This document shows positions 53,230 to 63,201 of a stretch of DNA of 64,000 nucleotides, piece after piece. Origin of the DNA: Trichomonas vaginalis G3 (Eukaryota > Parabasalia > Trichomonadida > Trichomonadidae); contig NC_067204.1 of NCBI RefSeq assembly GCF_026262505.1, positions 23,715,300 through 23,779,299 of the forward strand, given 5' to 3'. Position 1 is the first letter of the stretch; each line of letters begins with the position of its first letter. The notes under the pieces are model-generated. The model made no database searches. It had not been told where the DNA came from and was given only the letters and a program-made list of their open reading frames with translations. The translations under genes and the position numbers were made by a program.

Positions 53230-54861
53230 ATTTTTACTCATATGAAATGTACCCGCTCAGAATATAACGCCAACAGTTTTGGATGCTATGAATGGAAATG
53301 TTTCCGAATGGTATAACGAATGCGACAATGCCATTAGAAGGTCAGAAATAGTTCCTGGAACTTACGAATATACAACTGCTGTTTCATATGGAAACGTAGG
53401 TGAGTTTGGAGAAGGTTCTTCAACAACAGTAGATATTGCTTGCGACAGGTTTCATATAATTTCTATTGACAACTCATTCTTATACGTGGAACAAGACATT
53501 GAAATAAAACCTTCTGCCAAGTTGTCTGACAAGAAAGGTTGCAATGGAATTTTCTATGTCGGATACCAATATGCTCCAGAAGTTTTCATGGGATATAAGA
53601 TATATTCTAACTCTGACTTAGTTCAAACAGTAACATGGGCAAACTATGAATGGTTCGCTTTGAGAAACTCAGTACAACCACAAGCTAGAGAACAAACAGA
53701 CCAGTATGCAACCATTGAGAAAATAAGAAGACTTGACCCTAACGTTCCAGGAGTTTATGTTAACCTTTCTGGACAAACTGCAGCAGCAGTAACCAAAGTA
53801 AAACTGAAAACTTAGAGTTCCTTTGTCATCTTTCCTCATCTTCAGGTTTTTTAAAGATACTTGCCAAACTGGGCAGGAAAAATTTCTATTGAACTTACTC
53901 CAAGCAAAAATAACTTAGTCATTGCACCAACACAAGACCCATTCACTCTTACAGAAGTAGTGGGAACAAATAAAATGTCATTCGCCGACTTTTGCAAAAA
54001 ACAAAGTTGACTTAGACTTTGGTTTCTCAAACCTCAACACTGAAGTAAACTATTATTTTCAATGCTGCTGGAGATGCTTGGGACCCAGTTAAGTTCACAT
54101 GCGAAAAATTTGAATGCAAGAGAATAGAAAGCAGACTTGCAGTCTATATGTTGGACCCAGATATTTCAAATGCTTTAGCTGCCAAATATATTGCAGTTCC
54201 ACTTATGTTCCCTATACACCAAATATCTGTCAAAGACTTTGCAGGTGAAGTTGGAAACCAAAGTGCTGACCCAGGTGCAAAGAACAGATATTGCTTTAAC
54301 AACTGCAATGAAACATGCAGATACTATGTTTGTACTGTTCAGACGAACTATAAATGACTATTCTTGCTTCTACAACCCTGGTATTAAATACCATATAAAC
54401 ATAGATGGCAAATACTATCCAAGAGAAGAATATTCTACAGTTGAGGATATGAGGTCATACAACTTGACATTAGATGCTATGAACTTTAACAACAACTTCA
54501 CAAACAACCATAAACCCTGAAATGCAAAGTTCTATTATGCCATATGTGAAAGTATGGACTCATACAGGAGGTCAAAAAAACTCAATATACAAATGGAGAC
54601 CGTTCAAACTTTTGGCTTGGCATTCCATTTGCTGACTCAGAAGACTTTATGGGTGGTATTTCAACTGTTGGTACAGTTCAAATACAATATACTGGTGACA
54701 GAGACGGTCCAGATGAATTGAAAGCAAAGAAGTTTACAAAACCAATAGCACTTTTCACGGAAGATGCTCTTTTGAAGATTCGTTCGATGAAACCTGCTGG
54801 GGCTCCTCAGATTGGTATAACGACAGCTTCCATCGAGCAGATTTTGGCAGCAGGTCAGTAA
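53230..54861 (+). pseudogene. Major capsid protein region of the second element, broken
   Basis: The region is strand-rich, with segments similar to the Polinton capsid (FYVGYQYAPEVFMGY; WANYEWFALRN). Its length of about 1.6 kb equals that of the 546-residue Polinton capsid gene. It ends with a KAKKFTKPIALFTEDAL segment. It has several breaks. It lies upstream of the SCCG-motif gene, as expected for the structural cluster. Confidence 0.6.
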
Positions 54862-55174
54862 GTTGTTCTTGAACTGACTTCTCTCCGTCAAATATTGACA
54901 GTACGCCAGTTTTGATATAATATTGTATTATAAACTTACCTTTAGAAATATCGGTCAGTTTTGTTGTTATATTTTTGTCTGCTTCAAGAACTTTCACCAT
55001 CTCGGTTATACCAACTTTCTTTGCTTTATGAAAATATTTTGGTTCAGCAAAGACTGCTATTCTATAACATTTTCCATTGTTTGTATAAAGAACTATTCTG
55101 TCAATGAACTTGTATTGTTTGTGTGTGTAAACTTTGTTTTGCTTCAATTCGAAGAGATACTCGAATACGTCCAT
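54755..55174 (-). CDS. Unknown protein of 139 residues, convergent to capsid region
   Basis: The frame starts MDVFEYLFELKQNKVYTHKQ, and its last ~35 codons overlap the end of the capsid region on the other strand. The middle is mixed alpha/beta (KFIDRIVLYTNNGKCYRIAV). No family is recognised. The divergent neighbour is the SCCG-motif gene at 55193. Confidence 0.5.
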   Translation of the reverse strand: MDVFEYLFELKQNKVYTHKQYKFIDRIVLYTNNGKCYRIAVFAEPKYFHKAKKVGITEMVKVLEADKNITTKLTDISKGKFIIQYYIKTGVLSIFDGEKSVQEQLTDLLPKSARWKLSLYQSEEPQQVSSNESSKEHLP

Positions 55175-55192
55175 CTTTTTATTCTAAGTAAA

Positions 55193-55760
55193 ATGTCATT
55201 TCCGAAAAATAGAAGCGTAAGTGTTTCAAAAGGTTTAATGGCGATGGCAGATGTGAAGTTAAATTCACCAACTCAAACAAACAGTCAAAGTGTTGTTGTC
55301 AATGTCAAAGAAAGAGATGTTGAAGTGGGGAAACCATACGAAGACGAAGATGGTATAACAATAGTTCCTGTAAAAGAACAACCAACATACCCTGAAGTTA
55401 GCAGAGACTTAAGTTCTGTTGCAGATATTCGAAACGACTACCAACAACTTAAAGACAAACTTAAAACTCAGGAGAAGATTTGTCAGGCTTTGGGTATAAT
55501 GTTAAACTTGGTTGAGCACAACCCTGTAAAAGTGAACTCATATGTCATTGCACCTCATGAAGTTTTGAAAGAACTATTGAAACTTTTGACAGAGGCAGAC
55601 GATATAAACATCAAAGAAATAGAACCCGACGTTAGTTGCTGTGGTGTTTCATATAATGTTCATTGACAAGATATACGTTATGAAAGGAGGTGAAACGTTG
55701 AACTTAAAATATAGTTTCCCAGACGTCATAAAAAATATTTGACGACCACAACATTTCATT
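55193..55760 (+). pseudogene. SCCG-motif structural-cluster protein, second element, broken at its end
   Basis: It starts MSFPKNRSVSVSKGLMAMAD, has a variable linker with PTYPEVS, and the conserved segment SYVIAPHEVLKELLKLL ... DVSCCGVSYNV. The latter aligns with the 233-residue Polinton protein at 36801-37502. The two Cys of SCCG are conserved, so they may bind metal or stabilise a particle. The last part is not in the same frame. Confidence 0.55.
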
Positions 55761-55780
55761 AAAATTTACTTGCTAAGTAA

Positions 55781-56578
55781 ATGGCAGAAGACATAGTGGT
55801 TTATACTATTACGACTAAAAACCCTGAGTCATATAATTCTATAACAGCAAACTTACAAAGTCCTCAAGGACGATATTGTAAACTGACCTTAAACACGATG
55901 ACGACTAAAGCCTGTTTTGCTCTTTTGACACCAGAAGACTTTGTTGTTGTGAATGGTAAAAAATACTTCTTTGAAGATACTTACTCAGATATACCACCAA
56001 CAGGTTTTGTTGACTTATTTAATACTTTAAGGACGGATGTAACATGTGCTGCAACTAGAGCAGGTTTCATTATGTTTGGATGTCCGACTGAGTTTAGTAT
56101 AAACGATATGAGCTATAATACAAAACTTATATCTGGTTTTTACTACCAACAGTTTCCTATAACAGGAAAAGGTGTCATACAAGGTTTGTCTGTTCCATTG
56201 ACTTTAAGTACACCTATTTTATATATTGTTTCAAACTTAGGTTCAAAGTGCTATTCGAATATCGACAGAAACTACTATGACCAAAAGATACTCATGCGTA
56301 TAAACAACACTTTCTCTGCTGGTTTGCCTATTGTTCATTCGAATGCAGAGTTTTCAACCTTAGTGAACTCAAACACTTTAGCAAACATAACGTTGACATT
56401 AGTCGACGCAAACTTTGTTCCTGTAAAACTTTTATGTCCTATGTATTTGTCAATGACGGCAGAAAGTTTCGAATTGGAAGATGCAACTGGTGAAAGTATT
56501 GTACTACAAGAACAACTTCAACAACAAATAGCTCAAGAACAACAAATGCAACAAATGGAAACAACAAGTCAAGAATAA
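55781..56578 (+). CDS. Minor-capsid-like (jelly-roll) protein, second element
   Basis: The 265-residue frame starts MAEDIVVYTITTKNPESYNS. It is strand-rich throughout and ends with ANITLTLVDANFVPVKLLCP followed by a Gln-rich tail (QEQLQQQIAQEQQMQQ). This pattern matches that of the Polinton protein at 35595-36305 and is usual for penton or minor capsid proteins of the group. It sits next to the SCCG-motif gene in both elements. Confidence 0.5.
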   Translation: MAEDIVVYTITTKNPESYNSITANLQSPQGRYCKLTLNTMTTKACFALLTPEDFVVVNGKKYFFEDTYSDIPPTGFVDLFNTLRTDVTCAATRAGFIMFGCPTEFSINDMSYNTKLISGFYYQQFPITGKGVIQGLSVPLTLSTPILYIVSNLGSKCYSNIDRNYYDQKILMRINNTFSAGLPIVHSNAEFSTLVNSNTLANITLTLVDANFVPVKLLCPMYLSMTAESFELEDATGESIVLQEQLQQQIAQEQQMQQMETTSQE

Positions 56579-56606
56579 AAAAAATATTTTTTTTATTTTT
56601 ATAAAA

Positions 56607-57842
56607 ATGTACAGAATAGACGTTTCAGATTTTTATGACTTCCAAGCGTTCAGAAATATGTGTCCATTTAGAGACTATAACAAAGCAGTCGAGAATTTGA
56701 AACGTTTAGTCATTTATGTCGACTCTGCCCCAGAATGTTATGTCATGAAAGAATGGGATGTTGTCTTTAACAAACCAAGAGCAACCATAGTTTCAGAACA
56801 AGAATGTAGACAGAAACTTAAGAAAATAAAAGTCGTGCAAGTTGGTATGAAGATGTTAGATGCTTGGGATATCTTATTGTCAAAGTTAGAAGATTTTTCA
56901 GTTCGTGGTATAAAGTTCTATACACCTTCTCCAAACTTCTATTCTATCTTCACTGGATATAAATACGAACAAGTAGAATGGAAAGAAAATGTTATAGAAG
57001 CTTGGTTAGACCATGTCAAAGAAATTATATGCAATGGAAACGAAAAGGTTTATGAGTATATCTTATGTTGGTTTGCAAACATCTTACAATATCCAAGTGC
57101 TAAAAATGAAACTGCTCTCATTATAATTGGAAAACAAGGAACTGGTAAGAACACTTTCTTTACAGATATTTTGTGCAAACTGTTAGAGGGCTATTCGAAC
57201 CCTAATATGACAAACTTAGAAAACATCTGCGGTAAATTTAACTCTTCAATAGAGAATATGAAACTTATAGTATGTAACGAACTTCAAAGTATAGATACAA
57301 CAAAGGTTTTAAACTCAGATGCTTTGAAGAGTCTTATAACAGACAAAGTTGGAGTTGTTGAAAGAAAATATAAAGACCAAAGAGTTTGTGAAAATGTTGC
57401 AAACTTCGTCATGGTTTCAAACAATGTTGTTCCGATGAAGTTAGAAAGTTCTGACAGAAGATATGTAGTTGTCAGAACGTCAGATTCTCATATGCAAGAT
57501 ACAGAATATTTTGACGACTTAGCAGAAACTTTGACATCTGACTTTTACAACCACTTGTTCTCATATTTCATGACATTAGATATTTCTAAGTTCAATCCAA
57601 GACAAATTCCACATACCGAAGAAAGACAAACATTGTTAGAAGCAAACAAGAGTGTATATGAACTGTTCATAGATGAGACTAACTTTGAGTGTTTAGATGA
57701 AAGGTCATTGTACGATTCGTATAAACAGTATTGTCAAGAGTATGGTTATATGGCAGCTTCTAAACGTACATTCTTGGCAAATGTCAAAAATCTTTTAGAT
57801 GTTCAGAACGGCGTATATACAAAGAAAAATTTTTATGAGTAA
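56607..57842 (+). CDS. SF3-type (D5/DUF5906-like) replicative helicase
   Basis: The 411-residue frame has Walker A at residues 173-182 (IIIGKQGTGKNTFF), a Walker B-like region near residue 216 (MKLIVCNELQS), and motif C near residue 271 (NFVMVSNNVVP). RYVVVRTSD, with the arginine finger region, follows. This is the superfamily 3 helicase core of virophages, Polinton-like viruses and many small DNA viruses. No primase domain is obvious in the first ~170 residues. It replaces the polymerase-centred replication module of the Polinton. The AT-rich leader ends ATTTTTATAAAA before the ATG. Confidence 0.85.
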   Translation: MYRIDVSDFYDFQAFRNMCPFRDYNKAVENLKRLVIYVDSAPECYVMKEWDVVFNKPRATIVSEQECRQKLKKIKVVQVGMKMLDAWDILLSKLEDFSVRGIKFYTPSPNFYSIFTGYKYEQVEWKENVIEAWLDHVKEIICNGNEKVYEYILCWFANILQYPSAKNETALIIIGKQGTGKNTFFTDILCKLLEGYSNPNMTNLENICGKFNSSIENMKLIVCNELQSIDTTKVLNSDALKSLITDKVGVVERKYKDQRVCENVANFVMVSNNVVPMKLESSDRRYVVVRTSDSHMQDTEYFDDLAETLTSDFYNHLFSYFMTLDISKFNPRQIPHTEERQTLLEANKSVYELFIDETNFECLDERSLYDSYKQYCQEYGYMAASKRTFLANVKNLLDVQNGVYTKKNFYE

Positions 57843-57878
57843 ATTTTAAAAAAAATATTTTTTTATCCGATAGAAAAG

Positions 57879-58298
57879 ATGATGAAATTCATCTCAGTCA
57901 ACAAGTACATGACAGAAGTCAAAGAAGAACTAGACCCATTCGCTTATTTGAATGTTTACTTCTACCATTTTGAAAAGTCTACATATGACAAAGTTTGGAA
58001 CATCGAACCCGTTAAGTTTGCTATTGTGACTAAAAATGGTGCGAAATTTGAAGACTTAGACATAGAAGGTTTGTTAGCAGTCAAAGAAAATTTTGACAGA
58101 AGGTTTTCAAACCTTAAAGAAGGCAAAGCATACAAACTTGTTATACCTTATGAACCAAAGAAAGCAGACGACTATGAATATTATGAGTCTAAGATAGTTG
58201 AAGTTCAAGGTAAATTGGGTAAAAAGATTTTAGAGTCTAAGCCAGTGTTTGCCCCTAAAGAGGAAGAGAACATTGACATTGACCCAGAAATGTTCTAA
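57879..58298 (+). CDS. Unknown protein of 139 residues
   Basis: The frame starts MMKFISVNKYMTEVKEELDP and is mixed alpha/beta, with an acidic tail (EEENIDIDPEMF). It follows the helicase gene by 36 bases and may be a replication partner such as a single-strand binding protein; this is guessed from position only. Confidence 0.5.
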   Translation: MMKFISVNKYMTEVKEELDPFAYLNVYFYHFEKSTYDKVWNIEPVKFAIVTKNGAKFEDLDIEGLLAVKENFDRRFSNLKEGKAYKLVIPYEPKKADDYEYYESKIVEVQGKLGKKILESKPVFAPKEEENIDIDPEMF

Positions 58299-58318
58299 AA
58301 ATAAAATTTTATTTTTAC

Positions 58319-58790
58319 ATGTCAAATTTCTTTTTCTCTGGAACTGGCTCTGGTTCTTTCTTCTCTTCTTCTACTTTCTTTTCTTCTACTTTCTTTTCTT
58401 TCTTTTCTCTCTTCTTCTTCTTCTCTGGTGGAGTTATGTCAAATTTGGCGCAACCATATTTATGTAAAAGTTCTTTGTCCTTTAATAGCTCTTCTATTCT
58501 GTTTTCTATTTCATCTTCAAGAACAGCGCATGTGCCTTCTTTGCATTCTAAGAACTTTTGTTGGACTTCATCTTTCCAATCGGCGTCATCTCTGTCAACA
58601 AGTCTGTCATTGACAAACTTAAAGACTTCTCTGCTTAATGTTTTATGGTTCTTGTCATATTCCCAGAAACAGAACTTTAGAACAAATTCACCTTTCTTGT
58701 TGACACTATGTAAGATTTTATGGTCGACAGATGTTTTTGCTGTCGAAAAGTTTGTCTCGAATATAGATAGCGAAATCGCTAGACATTTTC
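58319..58790 (-). pseudogene. Small minus-strand gene with lysine/glutamate-rich tail, broken
   Basis: It starts near MSSDFAIYIRDKLFDS. It contains FVLKFCFWEYDKNHKTLSRE, and a KK/EE-rich tail ends with PVPEKKKFDM. The opposite strand gives only a spurious Ser/Phe-rich frame. Family unknown; not a single frame. Confidence 0.45.
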
Positions 58791-58822
58791 AAAAAAAATA
58801 AAAATTTTAATTTTCTAAAAAT

Positions 58823-59697
58823 ATGTTAGAAAAAAAGTTTGCTGACATTGACAAGAAATTTGAGAATGTTTTAAACAAGAACAAGAGGAAGTTGGAAAAT
58901 GCTCAGATAAAACCCATACATGACAAGTTCCTATTTGCTCAGAATGGTATAACAGGTCTAATCACACCGCCTGGGTCGGGTAAGACTTTCACTTATCTTA
59001 AAATGGCTGCACAACAACAAGAACTAGATGAGAAGAACCCATTCTATGAGTTAGTAGTCATTTGTAGTACTTCTGGTCAATTCGATCAAACCGTAAATTC
59101 GTTCAAAGATATTATAAAGAAGTCTAAGTTAGTATGTATAAAAGACTCTGAGTTGTTAGATTGGATAAAGAAGTACCAAAGAAGAGTTTTGAAGTACAAT
59201 GCTATAAATGAGTATGTCAATTCGAAGTTTAAAGACCCAAATGAGGAAATGCAGAGAATATTAGAGAAGAAACACTTCAGAAACAAACAGAAAGAGATAG
59301 AATACATTTCGAAGAAATTGCAATCTTACGATTGGAAGACTTACCTCATAGGTGTCTTCTTATCTTAGATGACTTTGCTTCTCATCCTTTGTTAAAGAAT
59401 AGAGAACAAGACATGTGTCGAATTCTTAAGAAACTTAGGCACTTTAACATCTTGTTGTCATTTGTGTACAGACAGCAAAGAGTTTAAGTAAGGATGTAAA
59501 GAGAATACTTACTGACATTATCTTTTCCTGGATTGTCCGAAGACGATTTCATGGAACTTATGAAAGAGTCCATGGCAGGTAAGTTTGACAGACATGAACT
59601 CTGGGAGAAGTACAAAGTCATACAAGACCCTCATACTTCTTTCAGAATTCACATCTACGCGAACAAAGTTCAAATTGTAAAAAGTCAAGCGTAAAAA
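58823..59697 (+). pseudogene. Packaging ATPase (A32-like) of the second element, broken
   Basis: The N-terminal half has Walker A ITPPGSGKTFTYLKM, followed by LVVICSTSGQFDQTVNSF, as in the viral DNA-packaging ATPases of this group. A Walker B-like LDDFASH is recognisable further on. The gene has a few breaks. Together with the capsid region it shows that the element encoded virions. Confidence 0.7.
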
Positions 59698-59808
59698 TGT
59701 AAGTGTTTGAGTCTTAGTCTGTTGTGGTGCTGGGGCTGTCGGTTCTTCTGGCTTTGGAAGACATTCAGGAAGAGGAACGTCGGACATTCGTTTGTGTCCT
59801 GTCGGAAG

Positions 59809-60045
59809 GAAGAACTTTTCCTGTTGGAAGGAAAAACTTTTCCAGTTGTCAAGAAATTTTTTTCCTGTCGGAAGGAAAATTTTTTCTGTCGTTCGACCAA
59901 AAAGTTCTCAATTTTCGAAAATTTGAATGGTTTACGGACGAACAACAGGAAATTTTTTTCCAGTTGTCGGGAAATTTTTTTCCAGTTGTCGGGAAATTTT
60001 TTTCCAGTTGTCGGGAAATTTTTTTCTTGTCGGATGGAAGGACTC
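59809..60045. repeat. Tandem short hairpins built on GGAAAxxTTTTCC
   Basis: Blocks such as GGAAAAACTTTTCC, followed by 22-bp units of CAGTTGTCGGGAAATTTTTT (starts at 59961, 59983 and 60005), form serial small palindromes between the ATPase and the first KilA-N gene. Frames across it are repeat artefacts. Confidence 0.8.
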
Positions 60046-60133
60046 GGAATGCCAGAAGGATTTGACAAGACAATTTACTTTATAGAGCTACCTGAGCCAT
60101 CTTTGGTGTCAAGCGTAAAAATAAATGGTTCAT

Positions 60134-61027
60134 CTACTCTGCTTGTTTGAAGTTGTCAAAATACTCTGTTATTTTTTCCTTTAACAATGGCAAATCTTCT
60201 TTGAAGGTAAGAATTGTACAACCTTTAATATCATAGTGTGTTTGAGGTAACGTATCTTGAACTATTTGTTTCACATCTTCATTCGGTGTCATTGAAATCG
60301 GTAAGTTTTCGCGATAGAACCAATTTCTGTCAGATTTGTAAATCTTAGCAAGGTCGTAAAAGCTTTTGTTGTTTCTTCTGACTAAATGCAACATAACCAT
60401 ATCTTTATCTTCTTCATTTTCCATCTCTTCAGTATAAATCATATACTTATAGTTCTTTTCCTTTCCTTTTGGTACCGAACGTGGTATTCTTTTCTGAATG
60501 CTTTTGTCTTTTGCTTGAAGTTTCTTTTCCATCTCTTCACGTTCTTGTCTATGAATTTCGTCAAGAAGTCTGTAAATATACCAAGCATAACGAGGCGAAG
60601 CCCACATTGCAACAGCATTTACAAGAAGTCTATGTACATAATATCCTCTCAAACCGTTTGGCAATTTTTCACGATTTTCATAGAGTTTTGGCGACTGGGG
60701 TTTTTCTCCCACTCGCAATTTTTCACGATTTTCATAGAGTTTTGGCGACTGGGGTTTTTCTCCCACTCGCTGTTCTTCACGATTTTCAGAAAAAAGTCTG
60801 TCTCGCTGTGCTTCATTTAATAGTTCAATAGTGCTTTGGTTCCTAAACCAGTCTTTAGGAACCTTAGTATCTGGAGCAAAACATTCTGTCAAAATACTTT
60901 GCATTTGGTACATGTCGTCTTTGACCGAACGAATGAGACGGAGTTGTTTGTTAAACTGTATGTACTCATATTCTTCATTTATAGCTTCATGAACGATAGC
61001 AGTTGTTGTGTTCTCTGTTGTTGACAT
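60134..61027 (-). CDS. KilA-N domain protein with in-frame hairpin repeats
   Basis: The start MSTTENTTTAIVHEAINEEY is chosen over an upstream in-frame ATG at 61144, because a T-rich box and TGTAAAG lie just before it. The 298-residue protein has a KilA-N domain. Its N-terminal part (PKDWFRNQST) is followed by the signature GYYVHRLLVNAVAMWASPRY (compare the family's GTYVHPxLAxxxAxWxxPxF). KilA-N is a DNA-binding domain of large DNA viruses and phages. Between the two parts lie two and a half 18-residue repeats (VGEKPQSPKLYENREKL) encoded by 54-bp hairpin units. The C-terminal half (KYMIYTEEMENEEDKDMVM ... NRNWFYRENL) is conserved-looking and of unknown role. Confidence 0.75.
   Translation of the reverse strand: MSTTENTTTAIVHEAINEEYEYIQFNKQLRLIRSVKDDMYQMQSILTECFAPDTKVPKDWFRNQSTIELLNEAQRDRLFSENREEQRVGEKPQSPKLYENREKLRVGEKPQSPKLYENREKLPNGLRGYYVHRLLVNAVAMWASPRYAWYIYRLLDEIHRQEREEMEKKLQAKDKSIQKRIPRSVPKGKEKNYKYMIYTEEMENEEDKDMVMLHLVRRNNKSFYDLAKIYKSDRNWFYRENLPISMTPNEDVKQIVQDTLPQTHYDIKGCTILTFKEDLPLLKEKITEYFDNFKQAE
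60661..60790 (-). repeat. 54-bp hairpin repeats inside the KilA-N gene
   Basis: Units at 60661, 60715 and (partial) 60769 each contain a stem like GGCGACTGGGG...CCCACTCGC. 54 is a multiple of three, so the insertion keeps the frame. The same unit with different stems lies at 61847-61990. Confidence 0.88.
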
Positions 61028-61115
61028 ATCTGTCTTTACATACAAAATAAAAAAATAAAAAAAAATAAAATTAGCGTTATTTTCTATCTTGTATAAAAGA
61101 CCAAAAATAAACGCT

Positions 61116-61730
61116 TTACATGTATTTTTCAGCAACTTCGTCAAATAATTTTATAGCACTATCTATCTCATCTACTTCAAACGTTTCTTTACCTTTCGTG
61201 GGAGCACCATACATTTTCTCAAACTTTTCAAGTAGTTCTGTTTCTGCAGCTCTCATATCGTTAACAAACGCAACCTTAACTCTATTGACTATACTGTCAT
61301 ATCTTTGAGTTATATTAAATGTTCTTCCTATCTTATATCTCTTTGTATTGAAGTCCTTCGGTTTCTGAACGATGTAAAGTAAGCCTTCACTGCAACGTTC
61401 CGTATCGAATGAACCATATGTTATGAAATTATATCCAACAACTGGGTCAATCCAGAACAAAACTACTGGTATAAGACTTTTGTCTATAAGATATGCTCTT
61501 GTTCCATAGAATCTTACCGATATCATAAGCTCAGGATTTTTTGTCAAAATTTTCTGAGTAGAAGCATTTCTAACCCAGTCGTGGGATGTTTTCTTTTCAG
61601 ATAGTGTTAGAATGTCTGACAAGGAATATTTTTTGTATTTCTTTGAGTATCTTACGTTTAAATCACCAATTCTAACCACTTTGGTGTCATTGTCTATCTT
61701 TTTAACTGTTTCAAACTCAGTGTTTGTCAT
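61116..61730 (-). CDS. KilA-N-like/T5orf172 (GIY-YIG-type) protein
   Basis: The 204-residue open frame has an N-terminal KilA-N/MSV199-like part (SLSDILTLSEKKTSHDWVRN ... RAYLIDKSLIPVVLFWIDP). The C-terminal part reads GLLYIVQKPKDFNTKRYKIG, then RAAETELLEKF. This is the T5orf172 pattern, a GIY-YIG-fold nuclease-like domain often joined to KilA-N or Bro-N in large DNA viruses. Its promoter box (T-rich, then TTTTGTATGTAAGAA) is almost the same as that of the KilA-N gene at 61027. Confidence 0.72.
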   Translation of the reverse strand: MTNTEFETVKKIDNDTKVVRIGDLNVRYSKKYKKYSLSDILTLSEKKTSHDWVRNASTQKILTKNPELMISVRFYGTRAYLIDKSLIPVVLFWIDPVVGYNFITYGSFDTERCSEGLLYIVQKPKDFNTKRYKIGRTFNITQRYDSIVNRVKVAFVNDMRAAETELLEKFEKMYGAPTKGKETFEVDEIDSAIKLFDEVAEKYM

Positions 61731-61846
61731 TTCCTGTTCTTACATACAAAATAAAAAAATAAAAAAAATAAAAACTAACGTTAATTTTATTTTTTCTATC
61801 TTGTATAAAAGATACAGTTATATCATGAAATTTGGTCATTTTTTTA

Positions 61847-62004
61847 CGATTTTCATGTGTTTTAGGCGACCCCTGTAAAAGTCGGGGTCGCAATTTTTCA
61901 CGATTTTCATGTGTTTTAGGCGTTCCTCGGTTTTCCGCGGGTCGCAATTTTTTACGATTTTCGAATGGAATCTCTATCCTCGGTTTTCCGAGGGTAGCAA
62001 ACAT
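61847..62004 (-). repeat. 54-bp hairpin repeats, intergenic set
   Basis: Units begin CGATTTTCATGTGTTTTAGG at 61847 and 61901, with a related CGATTTTCGAATG at 61955. Stems differ: GGCGACCCC...GGGGTCGC, and CCTCGG...CCGCGGG. They encode the same ENREKLRP-type peptide as the repeats inside the KilA-N gene, in a small 95-codon frame that I regard as repeat-derived. Confidence 0.8.
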
Positions 62005-62039
62005 ATGAGGAAATTCATGAATTTTGTTGCTGAATTCAA

Positions 62040-62290
62040 TAAAAATATATTTTAGGTGAAGAGGTGAGATTTCACCTCTTTTTTCACCTGTTTTTTCACC
62101 TCAGTTATTTTATAAGCGTTTCACATGGTAAACATTATTTTTTAAATTTTGTGAAAACTCAACGGTTTGACACAAGCCCTAAAAATTATTTTACTCAGAA
62201 TTTTGTTGCTGAATTCAATAAAAATATATTTTAGGTGAAGAGGTGAGATTTCACCTCTTTTTTCACCTCTTTTTTCACCTGTTATTTTAT
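62040..62290 (+). repeat. Two AGGTGA palindrome units
   Basis: AGGTGAAGAGGTGAGATTTC palindromes at about 62055 and 62231, 176 bases apart, each follow a GAATTTTGTTGCTGAATTCA block. They lie between the 304-residue gene and the hairpin repeats. Confidence 0.88.
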
Positions 62291-63201
62291 AAGCGTTTTA
62301 CATGAATTGTATGATGTATATTTGAAATCCTAAACAATTTCGTAGCTTCTATTTCTTCTGTCAGTACATCGAATGTTTTAACGATACCGAAAGTTTCTTT
62401 ATACTTCTTCTTGACGTCAGATAGAAGGAAATCTTCTGCTGTTGGATAGTTTTTGTTCAGAAATGCTAACATGTCCATTTTATCTTCTGCTGGTTTTTCT
62501 GCTTCTTTCTTTAAGTCTGCATAGTCGTTTCTCATACGTTCTATCTCTTTGACTGAGTAGTTATATTTCCTAATTGCTGCCTTACATTTAGAACATTGCG
62601 GGTTCATTTTAGCATTGTACATTGAAACCTTACCTGCTAGTATGACTAAGGCGTCAATGGTTTTCTTTAACTCAAAAGTTGCTGGTTTTATTTGTTCGTT
62701 CCATATTTTACATCTTCTATCTTTATCTCTTATCTGCCATACACATTCAGCAACTAACGAAACAAAGTTGTCGTAGGTCTTAAACTCCCCAGATTTATAT
62801 ATGTCAGAGATGTTCTTATATACCATGTCGCAGTCTTTGTCCATAACTTTGTGGTTGCAATGAAATCCTAGAAACTCATAGTTTACCTTTCGTATGAACT
62901 TCTTTATTTCTACTGAGTCGGTTGGTCTGACTTCAATTTCATCGAATTCAGGAATAGTGAGCTTTTGTTGTTGGATTTCAGGAAGTTTAGGTAAATGGTC
63001 AATAATGTCCTGCATTTCATAAAGATACTGTTCATTTGTTTCATCTTTTGCACAACAGTCCAAAGTACTTGTTAAAAGTTCCTGCTTTATCTTCTGGATT
63101 TCTGTTTCGAAAGTATATGAAGAAGGAATGAAGCTTTTCATCTCTACTAACATTGAAGTTGGGTTCATGACTAACGAGTTTGGTGCTGTTGTTGCTAACA
63201 T
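62287..63201 (-). CDS. Unknown protein of 304 residues, second element
   Basis: The frame starts MLATTAPNSLVMNPTSMLVE after a T-rich box and TTGTAAGAAC, as for the KilA-N genes. The protein is mostly helical. It has a CSKC pair at about residue 208 in MNPQCSKCKAAIRKYN and other scattered Cys/His (FHCNHKVMDKDCD), so a metal-binding fold is possible. No family is recognised. Confidence 0.55.
   Translation of the reverse strand: MLATTAPNSLVMNPTSMLVEMKSFIPSSYTFETEIQKIKQELLTSTLDCCAKDETNEQYLYEMQDIIDHLPKLPEIQQQKLTIPEFDEIEVRPTDSVEIKKFIRKVNYEFLGFHCNHKVMDKDCDMVYKNISDIYKSGEFKTYDNFVSLVAECVWQIRDKDRRCKIWNEQIKPATFELKKTIDALVILAGKVSMYNAKMNPQCSKCKAAIRKYNYSVKEIERMRNDYADLKKEAEKPAEDKMDMLAFLNKNYPTAEDFLLSDVKKKYKETFGIVKTFDVLTEEIEATKLFRISNIHHTIHVKRL

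Noticed and set aside
58319-58801. A Ser/Phe-rich plus-strand frame of 160 codons
   Set aside because: It is the antisense of a lysine/glutamate-rich minus-strand gene.
59707-60150. Several overlapping frames of about 110-150 codons on both strands
   Set aside because: They are created by the tandem GGAAA/TTTCC hairpin repeats and give low-complexity repeats in every frame.
61717-62004. A 95-codon minus-strand frame with ENREKLRP repeats
   Set aside because: It consists almost entirely of the 54-bp hairpin repeats and has no independent domain; it is kept as a repeat.
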